Below, in pieces: positions 8,608 to 16,721 of a stretch of 64,000 nt of DNA (its first letter is position 1; each line of letters begins with the position of its first letter). The stretch covers positions 5,142,861 to 5,206,860 of the forward strand of contig NZ_CP036349.1 in NCBI RefSeq assembly GCF_007753265.1. Direction: 5' to 3'. The stretch is from Botrimarina mediterranea (lineage in GTDB: Bacteria > Planctomycetota > Planctomycetia > Pirellulales > Lacipirellulaceae). The notes under the pieces are model-generated. The model had not been told where the DNA came from and did no database searches. It saw nothing but the letters and a program-made list of their open reading frames with translations. A program made the position numbers and the translations under genes.

Positions 8608-8702
8608 AGGGGCTAGGGGTTGAGGGGCTGAGGGGCTAAGGGAAGGAATCGCCCTGATGCTCTGTCCCAAATCCCTTATCCCCTTAGCCCCTAGCCCCTC
8701 TC
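8606..8702. repeat. PR-D palindrome, copy 3
   Basis: Begins inside the rhomboid stop codon and ends three bases before the trmB ATG, filling the whole spacer. Left arm AGGGGCTAGGGGTTGAGGGG, right arm CCCCTTAGCCCCTAGCCCCT. Confidence 0.75.
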
Positions 8703-8705
8703 CTC

Positions 8706-9374
8706 ATGGGCCGCCGCGCTGTTCGTAACGTTCACGAAGGTCTCGACCTCACCGGGAAGCTGTTGTCGTTCGATGACTTGCCGAACCCGTGGGAGAACGC
8801 GGCTTCGCTCTTCGACGTGGATCGTCCGCTCGAGATCGAGGTCGGCAGCGGCAAGGGGCTGTTCCTGCGCCGCGCGACGGCGGCGAACCCGGAGCACAAC
8901 TTCTTGGGCATCGAGGTCGCCTTCAAGTACGCCCGCTTCGCCGCGGCGAACCTGTTGCGGGACGGTCGCACGAACGGCGTCATCGCGGCGTGCGACGCGC
9001 TGCGGGTGTTCCGTGAGCTCGTGCCCGACGCCTCGCTCGAAGCGGTGCACGTATACTTCCCCGACCCGTGGTGGAAGGCCCGGCACCGCAAGCGCCGCGT
9101 GCTGAACGAGGCGTTCCTTGCCGACGTCGGCCGCACGCTGCGCCCGGGGGGCGTGCTGCACTTCTGGACCGACGTCGAGGAGTACTACGTCTCGACGCTC
9201 GAGATCATCGACGCGATGCGCGCCGCGTCGCCTCGCTTGCCGCTGACGGGCCCGCACCCCGTGGAAGAACCCGAGAGCGAGCACGACCTCGACTTCCACA
9301 CCCACTTCGAACGCCGCACGCGGAAGAACGGCGAGCCGGTGTACCGGTCGGAGTTCGTGAAGCTAGGCGGTTGA
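8706..9374 (+). CDS. trmB: tRNA (guanine-N7-)-methyltransferase TrmB
   Basis: 222 residues. The SAM-binding motif EVGSGKGLFLRRA (near 41), the acidic FLGIEVAFKYA and the TrmB hallmark VYFPDPWWKARHRKRR (near 116) identify it. The enzyme makes m7G46 in the variable loop of tRNAs. The C-terminal half is a little divergent (FHTHFERRTRKNGEPVYRSEF) but matches the family. The ATG at 8706 has a C-rich PR-D arm directly upstream and no Shine-Dalgarno sequence. Confidence 0.93.
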   Translation: MGRRAVRNVHEGLDLTGKLLSFDDLPNPWENAASLFDVDRPLEIEVGSGKGLFLRRATAANPEHNFLGIEVAFKYARFAAANLLRDGRTNGVIAACDALRVFRELVPDASLEAVHVYFPDPWWKARHRKRRVLNEAFLADVGRTLRPGGVLHFWTDVEEYYVSTLEIIDAMRAASPRLPLTGPHPVEEPESEHDLDFHTHFERRTRKNGEPVYRSEFVKLGG

Positions 9375-9448
9375 AGAACCGGGGGCTAAGGCCCCGCGGC
9401 TAATCGTGGCGGGCGCTCATCAGCCGCGGGGCCTTAGCCCCCGGTTCT
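9375..9448. repeat. PR-C palindrome, copy 1
   Basis: Near-perfect arms of 27 bp: AGAACCGGGGGCTAAGGCCC at the left and GGGCCTTAGCCCCCGGTTCT at the right, starting just after the trmB stop codon. It could end the trmB transcript as a hairpin, though no T-run follows. Confidence 0.85.
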
Positions 9449-9736
9449 GTAAACACCCCGCCCAGCCATGCTGTTGCTCCTCTAATTCCTGCCAAAAACT
9501 CCTCTCACTTCGTCTTAGGTTTTAGCCGCGCGGTGCGGTAAAATCAGCCCAAGATTCGGTCGTCGTCGGCGAAGAGCCGTTACGACACGGAGGCGAGCCG
9601 GGAGCGTCAGCGACCGGAGGGAAGCGGGCGCCGGGTGCCCTCCGGTCGCTGACGCTCCCGGCTCGCCGCGCTGATGCTTGGTCGTGCTGACGTTTGCTTG
9701 GTGACGCTGTCGCACTCAATCCTTGGAGTCGCTGCC
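9449..9736. other. Leader region of the SBP-OmpA cluster
   Basis: No gene seen. It contains TTAGGT (9518) and TAAAAT (9538) about 18 bp apart, a weak promoter candidate for the downstream cluster, and the PR-G palindrome. An in-frame extension upstream of 9737 is open but lacks a signal-peptide-like start. Confidence 0.45.
9592..9668. repeat. PR-G palindrome, copy 1
   Basis: Arms GGCGAGCCGGGAGCGTCAGC and GCTGACGCTCCCGGCTCGCC pair over about 29 bp (including GACCGGAGG/CCTCCGGTC). Same family as the palindrome split by the IS at 62921-63970. Confidence 0.85.
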
Positions 9737-11587
9737 ATGCCGCGCTGGTCGCGTTTTGTTGCGTTCGCCCTTGCCGTTTGCCTCGCCGTCTGCCTGGGCA
9801 GCTCGGCTGTCGCGCAGGAGTTGTTCTCGGGCATCACCGGGCCGCTCTCGGTGCAACCCGTGCAGGACCGTGGCGTCGTGAACGTCCCCTACATCACGTG
9901 GGGGGGCGACGCGGCGACGTTCTACGCCAACGGCGGGCTCGAGACGACGGGCGACTCGATCTACGGCCGCTCGGGGCTGAAGCTCAAGCTCACCGCGGGC
10001 GACGACTTCGTCCAACAAGTGCGCGACTACGTCGGCGGCAAGACGCCGTTCCTCCGCGGCACGTTCAGCATGCTCGCCCAAGCGAGCGAGGTGATCGGCA
10101 AGGACCCGCGCACCAAGCCGGTCGTGATCCTGCAGCTCTCGTGGAGCGCCGGCGACCACATCGTCGCGCGGGAAGGCTTGAAGACGCTGAACGATCTCAA
10201 ACGTTCAGGAAAGAAGGTTCGCGTCGCGTGTCAGCAAGGCGGACCGCACGTCGGCCTGCTTTATGACGCGCTCGCCGCGGCGCAGTTCACCAACGACGAT
10301 GTTGAGATCGTCTTCGTCAAAGACCTCACCGGACCAAGCGGCGCGGCCGAGAAGTTCCGCAGCGACGCGTCGATCGACGCTTGCTGTGTGATCACGCCCG
10401 ACATGATCGGCCTCACCGGCGGCCTCGACTCGAAGGGGACCGGCGCCGAAGGGACCGTCAGCGGCGCCCACGTGCTGGTCTCAACGCAGAACATGTCGCG
10501 CTCGATCGCCGACGTCTACGCGGTGCGGAGCGACTGGTTCAAGGCGAACCGGCCCTTCGTCGAGAAGTTCGTCGCCGGCTATCTGAGCGGCGCCGATGTG
10601 GTGAAACCCCTGCGTGACGGCTTCGAAGAGTCTCAGAAGCTGTCACCGGAGTACCGCAAGTTGCTCGCGATGTGCCAGACGATCTTCGGCGAAGAGGTGC
10701 TGCCAACGCTCGAGGTCGACGCGCACGGATTGCTGCTCGATTGCCGCTTCGTCAACCTGCCGGGCCAGATCGCGTTCTTCGAACAGTCGGGCAACCTCAA
10801 CGGCTTCAACGCCAAGCTGGCTTCGTCCCTCGACCTAGCGACAAAGTGGGGTTACGCGAAGGGGCGATATGGGTTCGACCCCGCGGGGCTCGACTACCAG
10901 AAGATCGCAGTCATGGCGGGCGTCGCCTACGCCAAGCCCAAGATGATTGTCGAGGGCGAGGGCGTCGGCGAGTTCCTCGATGACGACCTCGACGAGAACA
11001 CGATCGTCAGCTTCACGATCGCCTTCGAGCCCAACCAGACCGACTTCTCGGTCGATCGGTACGGCGCCGAGTTCGATCGGGCGCTGAAGTCGGCGAGCAC
11101 CTTCGGCGGCGCGGCGGTCGTGATCCGCGGCCACAGCGACCCGACCAAGACGCTGGTGCAGCTTGTGAAGGCGGGACTGGAGAAAGGCATCCTCCGCCGC
11201 ACCGGCACGCAGGGCGACTACCGCTACTTCATCAACTCGGGCGGCCAGTCGCGCGAGCTCGACCTCTCGCAGATGGACCAGATGGTGCAGCTGATTCAAA
11301 CCGGCGCGTTCGAGGGCTCGGCCGACAGCCCCCAGCAGACGATGCAGGCGGCGCTAAACCTATCGCTCGCCCGCGCCGACGCGGTCCGCCAAGCGATCGC
11401 CGCCTACGCCCGCAAGCAAGACATCGCTGTCAACCTGTCGCAGCTGCAACCTGTGGGCGCCGGCATCTCCGACCCCGTGATCGCCAAGCCGACAAGCATG
11501 GCCGAGGCGAAGCAGAACATGCGCGTCGAGTTCCGGATCGTGAAGGTAAACCCGGAGGCGCTGCAGGAGTCGGATTTCGATTTCTGA
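9737..11587 (+). CDS. Solute-binding protein fused to OmpA-like domain (1)
   Basis: 616 residues from the ATG at 9737, chosen because it gives a clean signal peptide (MPRWSRFVAFALAVCLAVC, cut near AVAQ-ELF). Residues about 30-410 resemble NMT1/SsuA-type ABC solute-binding proteins (PVVILQLSWSAGDHIVAREG, DLKRSGKKVRVACQQGGPHV, RSDWFKANRPFVEKFV). Residues about 435-605 form an OmpA C-terminal peptidoglycan-binding-like domain (SFTIAFEPNQTDFSVDRYG, VVIRGHSDPTK, LSLARADAVRQAI, NMRVEFRIVKV) with an insert of roughly 60 residues after the GHSDP turn. The protein would be periplasmic and able to hold the cell wall while sensing or passing a ligand. First gene of the 9737-18686 cluster. Ligand unknown. 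Confidence 0.85.
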   Translation: MPRWSRFVAFALAVCLAVCLGSSAVAQELFSGITGPLSVQPVQDRGVVNVPYITWGGDAATFYANGGLETTGDSIYGRSGLKLKLTAGDDFVQQVRDYVGGKTPFLRGTFSMLAQASEVIGKDPRTKPVVILQLSWSAGDHIVAREGLKTLNDLKRSGKKVRVACQQGGPHVGLLYDALAAAQFTNDDVEIVFVKDLTGPSGAAEKFRSDASIDACCVITPDMIGLTGGLDSKGTGAEGTVSGAHVLVSTQNMSRSIADVYAVRSDWFKANRPFVEKFVAGYLSGADVVKPLRDGFEESQKLSPEYRKLLAMCQTIFGEEVLPTLEVDAHGLLLDCRFVNLPGQIAFFEQSGNLNGFNAKLASSLDLATKWGYAKGRYGFDPAGLDYQKIAVMAGVAYAKPKMIVEGEGVGEFLDDDLDENTIVSFTIAFEPNQTDFSVDRYGAEFDRALKSASTFGGAAVVIRGHSDPTKTLVQLVKAGLEKGILRRTGTQGDYRYFINSGGQSRELDLSQMDQMVQLIQTGAFEGSADSPQQTMQAALNLSLARADAVRQAIAAYARKQDIAVNLSQLQPVGAGISDPVIAKPTSMAEAKQNMRVEFRIVKVNPEALQESDFDF

Positions 11588-12007
11588 GGGGATATGGGGA
11601 CGGGGGCGCTTGCGGCTTAGCAGCGTTGCAGCACATGCGTCGCATGATCATGCAACCGCATCGCGAGGAGATATTGGGGATGGTCGATTGGTGCGCGGCG
11701 TAACAAGGAGACGCTTTGGTCCCCCTCCCTTTCAGGGAGGCCCTTCCTCGGGAAACGAGGGGGAGGGTGAAACGTTTCGGGCTGTGTTAGCTCTGTGTAC
11801 CGAACTGCTCAAGAACCAATAGCTGTTTGAGCGAGGATGCGCTGGACGCCGCCGACCCTCCCCTAGCCCCTCCCTGAAAGGGAGGGGGATAAAGCGCTGA
11901 GCGAGCTTGCGATTTAACGAGTTGCGGCGAGCCGGCGACGTTAGTCGTCGGTGTGAACGACGAGTCGCTTTCCACTAAGTTCAACTTCCTCACAGCGAGC
12001 GAACCCA
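11588..12007. other. Intergenic region with paired palindromes
   Basis: No credible gene. It holds two copies, in opposite orientation, of a short palindrome (CTCCCTTTCAGGGAG at 11725-11739 and CTCCCTGAAAGGGAG at 11870-11884), so the pair forms a larger hairpin. The rest is unremarkable, with a TTCAACTTCCTCACAGCGAG stretch before the next ATG. Confidence 0.55.
11720..11889. repeat. Paired inverted palindromes
   Basis: Arms TCCCCCTCCCTTTCAGGGAG (11720) and CTCCCTGAAAGGGAGGGGGA (11870) are near-exact reverse complements, each itself a small palindrome, about 130 bp apart. Confidence 0.65.
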
Positions 12008-12940
12008 ATGCACCGATGGTTGGCGGTTAGCTTCGCGATACTCACGGCGGCGTTGGCTTCCGCGGCAATAGCCGATGCGGGGCTGCACGTCGTGGTGATC
12101 CTCGACAACTCGGGCTCGATGGCCGAGCGGATGCCGGGGGGCGGGACGCGGATGGACGCGGCCAAGCGTTCGCTACAAACGGTGCTCGACCGCGCGCCTG
12201 CCGACGCGGAGGTGGGCGTGCTGCTGCTCAACCCGCCACGGGTCGGCCAGGATTGGCTGCTGGAGCTCGGGCCCGTCGATCCGGCAGCGACCCGACAAGC
12301 GATCGAGCGCGTGATGGCGGGCGGACCGACGCCGCTGGGCGGCGCGATGAAGACGGCGACCGACGCGCTGCTCGCCGCGCGCGAAGCAAACCGCTACGGC
12401 GACTACAAGCTGCTGGTGGTCTCCGACGGCGAGGCGACCGACGGCAATCTCGTTCAGCGCTATCTGCCCGAAGTACAAGCGCGCGGCGTGCTAGTGGACG
12501 TGATCGGCGTCTCGATGGCGCAGCAGCACAGCCTCGCCACCCGCGCGAATACCTACCGCAACGCCACGGACCCGGCGTCGCTCGAACAGGCGATCTCGGC
12601 GGTGGTGCTCGGCGAGACTTCGGGGCGTGCGCAGGACCTGTTCCAAGAGTCGGACTTCGAGGTCCTCGCCCCGATGCCGGCGGAGATCGCGGCCGCGTCG
12701 CTGACGGCGCTGGCGACTCAGCCCAACACGCCCTTGAACGGAACGGGGGTGGTTGCGAGGGGCGACGCCGCTAAGCCGCCAGCGCCTTGGCAAGCGGCTC
12801 CGAATCCACAACCGGCGCCCCAACCCAACGCGCCCGAGAACGGCGGCGGATTCTCCCGGCTGTTCATCTTCCTCGTGATCGCGTTCTTCATCGTCACCCG
12901 CCTGCTGTCCGCCAAGAAGAAATCCAACCGCTATCGCTAA
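12008..12940 (+). CDS. Secreted or membrane-anchored vWA-domain protein
   Basis: 310 residues. Signal peptide 1-24 (cut near IADA-GLH). The von Willebrand A domain has a complete metal-ion-dependent adhesion site: ILDNSGSMAE (Asp33, Ser35, Ser37), GGPTPLGGAMKTAT (Thr near 107) and VVSDGEATDG (Asp near 141). After a Pro/Ala/Asn-rich linker (230-275) comes one TM helix (FSRLFIFLVIAFFIVTRLL) and a basic tail, giving a periplasmic vWA domain with a C-terminal anchor. In the cluster it would be a ligand- or protein-binding partner of the neighbouring periplasmic OmpA/SBP proteins. Intact MIDAS suggests real metal-dependent binding. Confidence 0.88.
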   Translation: MHRWLAVSFAILTAALASAAIADAGLHVVVILDNSGSMAERMPGGGTRMDAAKRSLQTVLDRAPADAEVGVLLLNPPRVGQDWLLELGPVDPAATRQAIERVMAGGPTPLGGAMKTATDALLAAREANRYGDYKLLVVSDGEATDGNLVQRYLPEVQARGVLVDVIGVSMAQQHSLATRANTYRNATDPASLEQAISAVVLGETSGRAQDLFQESDFEVLAPMPAEIAAASLTALATQPNTPLNGTGVVARGDAAKPPAPWQAAPNPQPAPQPNAPENGGGFSRLFIFLVIAFFIVTRLLSAKKKSNRYR

Positions 12941-12952
12941 CGACTTCCCGTC

Positions 12953-12985
12953 ATTTAGCCCCCGGTCATTGACCGGGGGCTAAAT
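12953..12985. repeat. Short PR-C-type palindrome, copy 4
   Basis: Perfect 16-bp arms (ATTTAGCCCCCGGTCA and reverse complement) around one base. Same core as at 17833-17864. It could be an intraoperonic hairpin. Confidence 0.8.
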
Positions 12986-13009
12986 ACAACCGCCACCGGC
13001 TCGATCCAA

Positions 13010-13045
13010 GACACCGTCATCGGCGTCTGGAGACGCCTCCTACAG
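13010..13045. repeat. PR-B half element
   Basis: Only the right arm of PR-B is present (CCGTCATCGGCGTCTGGAGA then CGCCTCCTACA). It ends 24 bp before the TTG start of the next gene. Confidence 0.75.
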
Positions 13046-13068
13046 CATCAGCTCTCCCCTACAAACCG

Positions 13069-14583
13069 TTGTCCAAAGCAAAACTCCTCGCCGTCGCGAT
13101 CGTCTGGCTCGTCATCCTCGGGTTTGGGGTCGGCGTCTGGCGGTTCGTCTTTGCGCCGGCGGTCGCCAAGACCCAAGCGGAGCGTGAGGCCGAGGAGCGG
13201 CAGCGTGGCGGATCCGAAAGCCTGTACCGTTCGCAGGTTAAGCTCGCGCTGGATGGCTTCAGCGGCTACGCCGTGCTGCGTTCGCCGGAATTCGCCGAGG
13301 AGATGCGGAAGACGGGCGTCCGGCTGACGATCACCGACGACGGCGCCGACTACCCCGCACGGCTCGAAGCGCTGCGCCGGGGCGACGCCGATATGGCGGT
13401 GTTCACGATCGACGCCCTGGTGAAGACGAGCGCGGACGCGGGGCAACTGCCGGCAACGATCGTCGCGCTGCTCGACGAGACGGTCGGCGCCGACGCGATC
13501 GTCGCCTACAAGGAGACGATCCCCAACATCGACGCGCTCAATCACCCCGACACGCGGTTCGTGCTGACGCCCGACTCGCCGAGCGAGACGCTCGCGCGGG
13601 TGGTGATGTCGCGTTTCCAACTCGACCAGCTCGCCAGCGACCCGTTCACCAAGGTGAAGGACGCCGCGGCCGTGGTGGCGCGTTACAAGGACGCGCGGCC
13701 CGTCGATCGGTTGGCGTACGTGCTTTGGGAGCCGTACGTCACGCAGATGCTCAAGAACCCGAAGGTGCACGTTGTGGTCGATAGCTCGCGGTTCCCGGCG
13801 GCGATCACCGACGTGCTGGTGGCAAGCGACGATTTTGTAGCGAAGAACCGCGGCACGGTCGTCGATGTCGTGAAGGCTTACTTCCAAGCAAATTATGCGT
13901 TTCGCGAGGAGGCGGCGCGCGTCGAGCTCGTGAAACGCGACGCGGCCAAGAGCGGGACGAAGCTCACCAGCGAAGAGGCCGAGCGGCTGGTCGACGGCGT
14001 GTGGTGGAAGAACGCGCGCGAGAACCTCGCCCACATGGGGAAGGCCGACAGCGCGTCGCTGCCGCTCTTGGAAGACATGATCGCGTCGATCACGGCGGTG
14101 TTGATCGAGACGGGGGCGATCGCGGCCGACCCCACGGACGGCAATCCCAACTACCTCTATCTGGCGTCGGTGTGGGACGACCTGCAGGGGTTCCAGCCCG
14201 GCGCCTCGGGCGAGGAGGTCCGCGGCGTGCGGCTGCCGGCGCTCACCGACAAGCAGTGGAACGCGCTGACGGCGGTCGGCACGGCCCGGGCGCCGACGCT
14301 GGTCTTCGCAAGAGGGACCGACCGACTCACCGAGCGGAGTCAGTCGCAGCTCGACGCGCTCGCTGGCGTGCTCGCCTCGACCCGTTACTATGTCACGGTC
14401 CGCGGCAACGCGTCGCGGCAGGGAGACCTCGAGGCCAACAAGCGGCTCGCGTCGCAGCGGGCCAAAGCGGTCGAGAGCTACCTCGTCAGCCACGGCGTCG
14501 ATAAAGACCGACTCCGCGCGATCGGCGTCGACCCCAGTGGCGAAACTTCGGTTACCTTCGTGTTGGGTGAGCCTTCCTATTGA
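13069..14583 (+). CDS. Solute-binding protein fused to OmpA-like domain (2)
   Basis: 504 residues from a TTG start at 13069; no ATG or GTG near the N-terminal TM helix gives a better start and no Shine-Dalgarno is visible. Residues 5-25 are an uncleaved TM anchor (KLLAVAIVWLVILGFGVGV). Residues about 50-370 are a solute-binding domain (ALRRGDADMAVFTIDALVKT, FVLTPDSPSETLARVVMSRF, VDRLAYVLWEPYVTQML). Residues about 405-500 look like a short OmpA domain (LVFARGTDRLTERSQSQLDA, YYVTVRGNASRQGDLEANKR, LASQRAKAVESYL) with RGNAS in place of GHTD, so peptidoglycan binding is uncertain. It is a paralogue in design of the 9737 gene but inner-membrane anchored. Gene three of the cluster. Confidence 0.82.
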   Translation: MSKAKLLAVAIVWLVILGFGVGVWRFVFAPAVAKTQAEREAEERQRGGSESLYRSQVKLALDGFSGYAVLRSPEFAEEMRKTGVRLTITDDGADYPARLEALRRGDADMAVFTIDALVKTSADAGQLPATIVALLDETVGADAIVAYKETIPNIDALNHPDTRFVLTPDSPSETLARVVMSRFQLDQLASDPFTKVKDAAAVVARYKDARPVDRLAYVLWEPYVTQMLKNPKVHVVVDSSRFPAAITDVLVASDDFVAKNRGTVVDVVKAYFQANYAFREEAARVELVKRDAAKSGTKLTSEEAERLVDGVWWKNARENLAHMGKADSASLPLLEDMIASITAVLIETGAIAADPTDGNPNYLYLASVWDDLQGFQPGASGEEVRGVRLPALTDKQWNALTAVGTARAPTLVFARGTDRLTERSQSQLDALAGVLASTRYYVTVRGNASRQGDLEANKRLASQRAKAVESYLVSHGVDKDRLRAIGVDPSGETSVTFVLGEPSY

Positions 14584-14910
14584 GGACGCAATGCAGGAAA
14601 GGAGATAGGGGGATGAAGGGGGGATACGGGGGATGGTCTTCTGATTGGGCTAGTAGCTCGGCAAGAAAATCCTTCAACGGGAGTCCTTGTAGGAGGCGTC
14701 TCCGACGCCGATGACGCACCATGTCGAGTACGGCAAGGACACCGCAATCGGCGTCGGAGACGCCTCCTACAAGAGCACAAGCATGAAAAGGATCGCCATC
14801 CGGAATCACCCCGCCCCTGCAACGTCCATCCCCCTTATCTCCATTCATCCCCCTATCTACTTTCCTGCAATCCGCACACCACCAAGAAGAGTTGAGAACC
14901 GCGTCACCTG
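14584..14910. other. Spacer made of nested palindromes
   Basis: No gene. An outer pair of arms (14593-14636 and 14826-14868, beginning GCAGGAAAGGAGATAGGGGG) encloses a complete PR-B element (14686-14773). The next gene starts 43 bp beyond the right arm. Confidence 0.7.
14686..14773. repeat. PR-B palindrome, copy 2, nested
   Basis: Arms CTTGTAGGAGGCGTCTCCGA and TCGGAGACGCCTCCTACAAG, near-perfect over about 32 bp, lying inside the outer palindrome 14593-14868. Confidence 0.85.
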
Positions 14911-15636
14911 ATGGACGAAGTTAAGAAGAAGGTGCTGCTCGACCTCTTCGTGTCCCCGTGGACGCTCGTCCCGACCGTGGCCGGCCTGAGTGCCTGGATG
15001 CTCTCTTGGGGCGCGGGGGGGAACCTGACGCTCAACCTGATCGGCCTCGCCGGGGTGCTGATCGGCGCGGGGGTCCAGGCTTCGCGGTTGATCTTTGGCG
15101 TCGAGAAGCTCACCGAGCAGGCGCACAACTACCAAGAGGCCAAGAAGCAGGCCGACCGCCGGGCTCATCTCGACGCCCTGGCGATGAAATTGACCCAAGA
15201 TAGCGACGAGCGCGACGAAGAGTGTCTGCGGCGGTTGCGGGCTTTGCACGAGCTGTTCGAAGAGGACCCGCCCCGCAGCGCCGCGACGATCGCTATCCGC
15301 GACAACGTGCGGCGGCTGTTTGACGCATCCGTCCGGCACCTGGAATACTCGCACGAGCTATGGGAGAAATCGCGTAAGCTGCCCCCCGGCACGCGGGCGC
15401 CGCTGCTCGAACAACGCAGCGCCGCGGTGGACGAGGTGGTGCTGACGGTGAATCACCTGATGCGGACGGTCGAGCGCTACAACGCCCTGCAAGCCAAACG
15501 CGACAACAATGACAACGAGGACCTGGCTAAACTCCGTGAGGAACTCGACGCCACGATCGAAGTCGCCCGCCGCGCCGACGAGCGGATGGAGTCGCTAGGC
15601 GAGTCGCGGGTTTATGACGAGAAAGAGTTTGAGTAG
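14911..15636 (+). CDS. Two-TM membrane protein with cytoplasmic coiled coil
   Basis: 241 residues. Two hydrophobic helices at about 15-33 and 39-58 (LVPTVAGLSAWMLSW, LNLIGLAGVLIGAGVQA) are followed by a charged, helical, probably coiled-coil region to the end. I do not recognise a family with certainty. The layout (two N-terminal TM helices, then a long helical cytoplasmic domain) is like that of XpaC-type proteins, which in other bacteria occur near TelA, OmpA and solute-binding genes; this similarity is architectural only. It precedes a PspA-like gene in the same orientation, so a membrane-stress or scaffold role with that protein is inferred. Confidence 0.75.
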   Translation: MDEVKKKVLLDLFVSPWTLVPTVAGLSAWMLSWGAGGNLTLNLIGLAGVLIGAGVQASRLIFGVEKLTEQAHNYQEAKKQADRRAHLDALAMKLTQDSDERDEECLRRLRALHELFEEDPPRSAATIAIRDNVRRLFDASVRHLEYSHELWEKSRKLPPGTRAPLLEQRSAAVDEVVLTVNHLMRTVERYNALQAKRDNNDNEDLAKLREELDATIEVARRADERMESLGESRVYDEKEFE

Positions 15637-15712
15637 GAGCTGTTAGCGATTCGTTGTTAGCGGTTAGCTATTCCAGGGCTAACTGCTTTCAAATCGCTAA
15701 CGGCTAACAGCT
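15637..15712. repeat. Palindrome between coiled-coil gene and PspA-like gene
   Basis: Arms AGCTGTTAGCGATT and AATCGCTAACGGCTAACAGCT plus internal GTTAGCGGTTAGC repeats; it begins at the end of the preceding stop codon. Confidence 0.65.
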
Positions 15713-15730
15713 AACCCCTAAAGGCTTCCT

Positions 15731-16540
15731 ATGTTCCGAGCCATCGGCAAGTACGCCCGTGCGGTCTGGTACCTGGTCACGTTCCGCATCGACAAGGCGA
15801 GCGAGACGCTCCGCATGAACCCGGGGGTGGTCTCGGCGAACTACGACCGGATCATCCACGAGAAGCGCGCGCGGATCAATCAATACAAGGACGCGATCGC
15901 GGCAATGGTCGCCCAGGAGGAGACCAAGAAGCAGAAGCTCAAGGGCCTCACCGAAGAGATCCAACGGCTGGAGAAGCTCAAGGCGGGCGCGGCGGCGAAG
16001 GCGCAGCAGGTGGCCGCGCAGCACAACGGCGACCCCGAGGCGACGCGCAACGACCCCGAGTACCTGAAGTGCCAAGCGGCCTTCAAGGACTTTTCGAGCA
16101 CCCTCGCCGAGAAACAGGCTCGCGTCGCGGAGATCGAGACGGACCTCGAGCAGTTGGTGGAGAACGTCAACCGCCACAAGGTGCAGATCCAAACGCAGAT
16201 GCGCGACCTGGAGAAGCTGGCCGAGGAGAAGCACGACGCCGTCGCGACGATCCTTTCGGCAAAGGAAGAGAGAGAAATCGCCGACCTGATGTCGGGCATC
16301 GCCGACGACAAGACCAGCGAAGAGCTGCGTGAGTTGCGCGAACTACGGCAGAAGGCCTCGGCGGGGGCGCGGGTGAGCCGCGAGCTGGCGGGCCTCGACA
16401 CCAAGCAGGCCGAGAACGACTTCCTGCAGTACGCGTCCGACAGCCAAGCGAACGACGAGTTCGACGCCCTCATCGGCATCGCACAGAAGCCCGACACGGA
16501 TTCTCCCGCCGCGGATAAGACAAGAATCCCCGAAGGCTGA
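15731..16540 (+). CDS. PspA/IM30-like coiled-coil protein
   Basis: 269 residues, almost entirely helical. The N-terminus (MFRAIGKYARAVWYLVTFR) suits the amphipathic membrane-binding helix of PspA/Vipp1 proteins, and MNPGVVSANYDRIIHEKRAR followed by long heptad-rich stretches (EEIQRLEKLKAG, EKQARVAEIETDLEQLVENV) fits the ESCRT-III-like hairpin core. The C-terminal 40 residues are acidic and less ordered. It would bind the cytoplasmic face of the inner membrane, remodel or protect it under stress. The match to PspA is by architecture and local motifs rather than a diagnostic residue. Fifth gene of the cluster. Confidence 0.75.
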   Translation: MFRAIGKYARAVWYLVTFRIDKASETLRMNPGVVSANYDRIIHEKRARINQYKDAIAAMVAQEETKKQKLKGLTEEIQRLEKLKAGAAAKAQQVAAQHNGDPEATRNDPEYLKCQAAFKDFSSTLAEKQARVAEIETDLEQLVENVNRHKVQIQTQMRDLEKLAEEKHDAVATILSAKEEREIADLMSGIADDKTSEELRELRELRQKASAGARVSRELAGLDTKQAENDFLQYASDSQANDEFDALIGIAQKPDTDSPAADKTRIPEG

Positions 16541-16557
16541 CGAAGAGTCGTTTGAAT

Positions 16558-16644
16558 TGCGGGAGGCGTCTCCAGACGCCGATTACGCGCACTACCCCGC
16601 ATCGGAATGGATACCGTCATCGGGGTCTGGAGACCCCTCCCACA
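16558..16644. repeat. PR-B palindrome, copy 3
   Basis: Arms GGGAGGCGTCTCCAGACGCC and GGGGTCTGGAGACCCCTCCC with compensating changes in the stem. Sits between the PspA-like gene and the lipoprotein gene. Confidence 0.8.
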
Positions 16645-16688
16645 ATCAATCTGGTCGTTGAACCCTCACCACCGCAGAATCCAATCCA

Positions 16689-16710
16689 CGGTCCGCACAG
16701 CGGACCCTAC
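16689..16710. repeat. Short GGTCCGC palindrome
   Basis: CGGTCCGCACAGCGGACC forms a hairpin directly before the AGGAGA ribosome site of the lipoprotein gene. Similar units are at 55523-55541, 55591-55612 and 55746-55767. Confidence 0.6.
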
Positions 16711-16721
16711 CAGGAGAAGCC

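Noticed and set aside
13048..14493. 481-codon minus-strand open frame
   Set aside because: Antisense of the SBP-OmpA gene; Arg/His/Asp-rich without domain signal.
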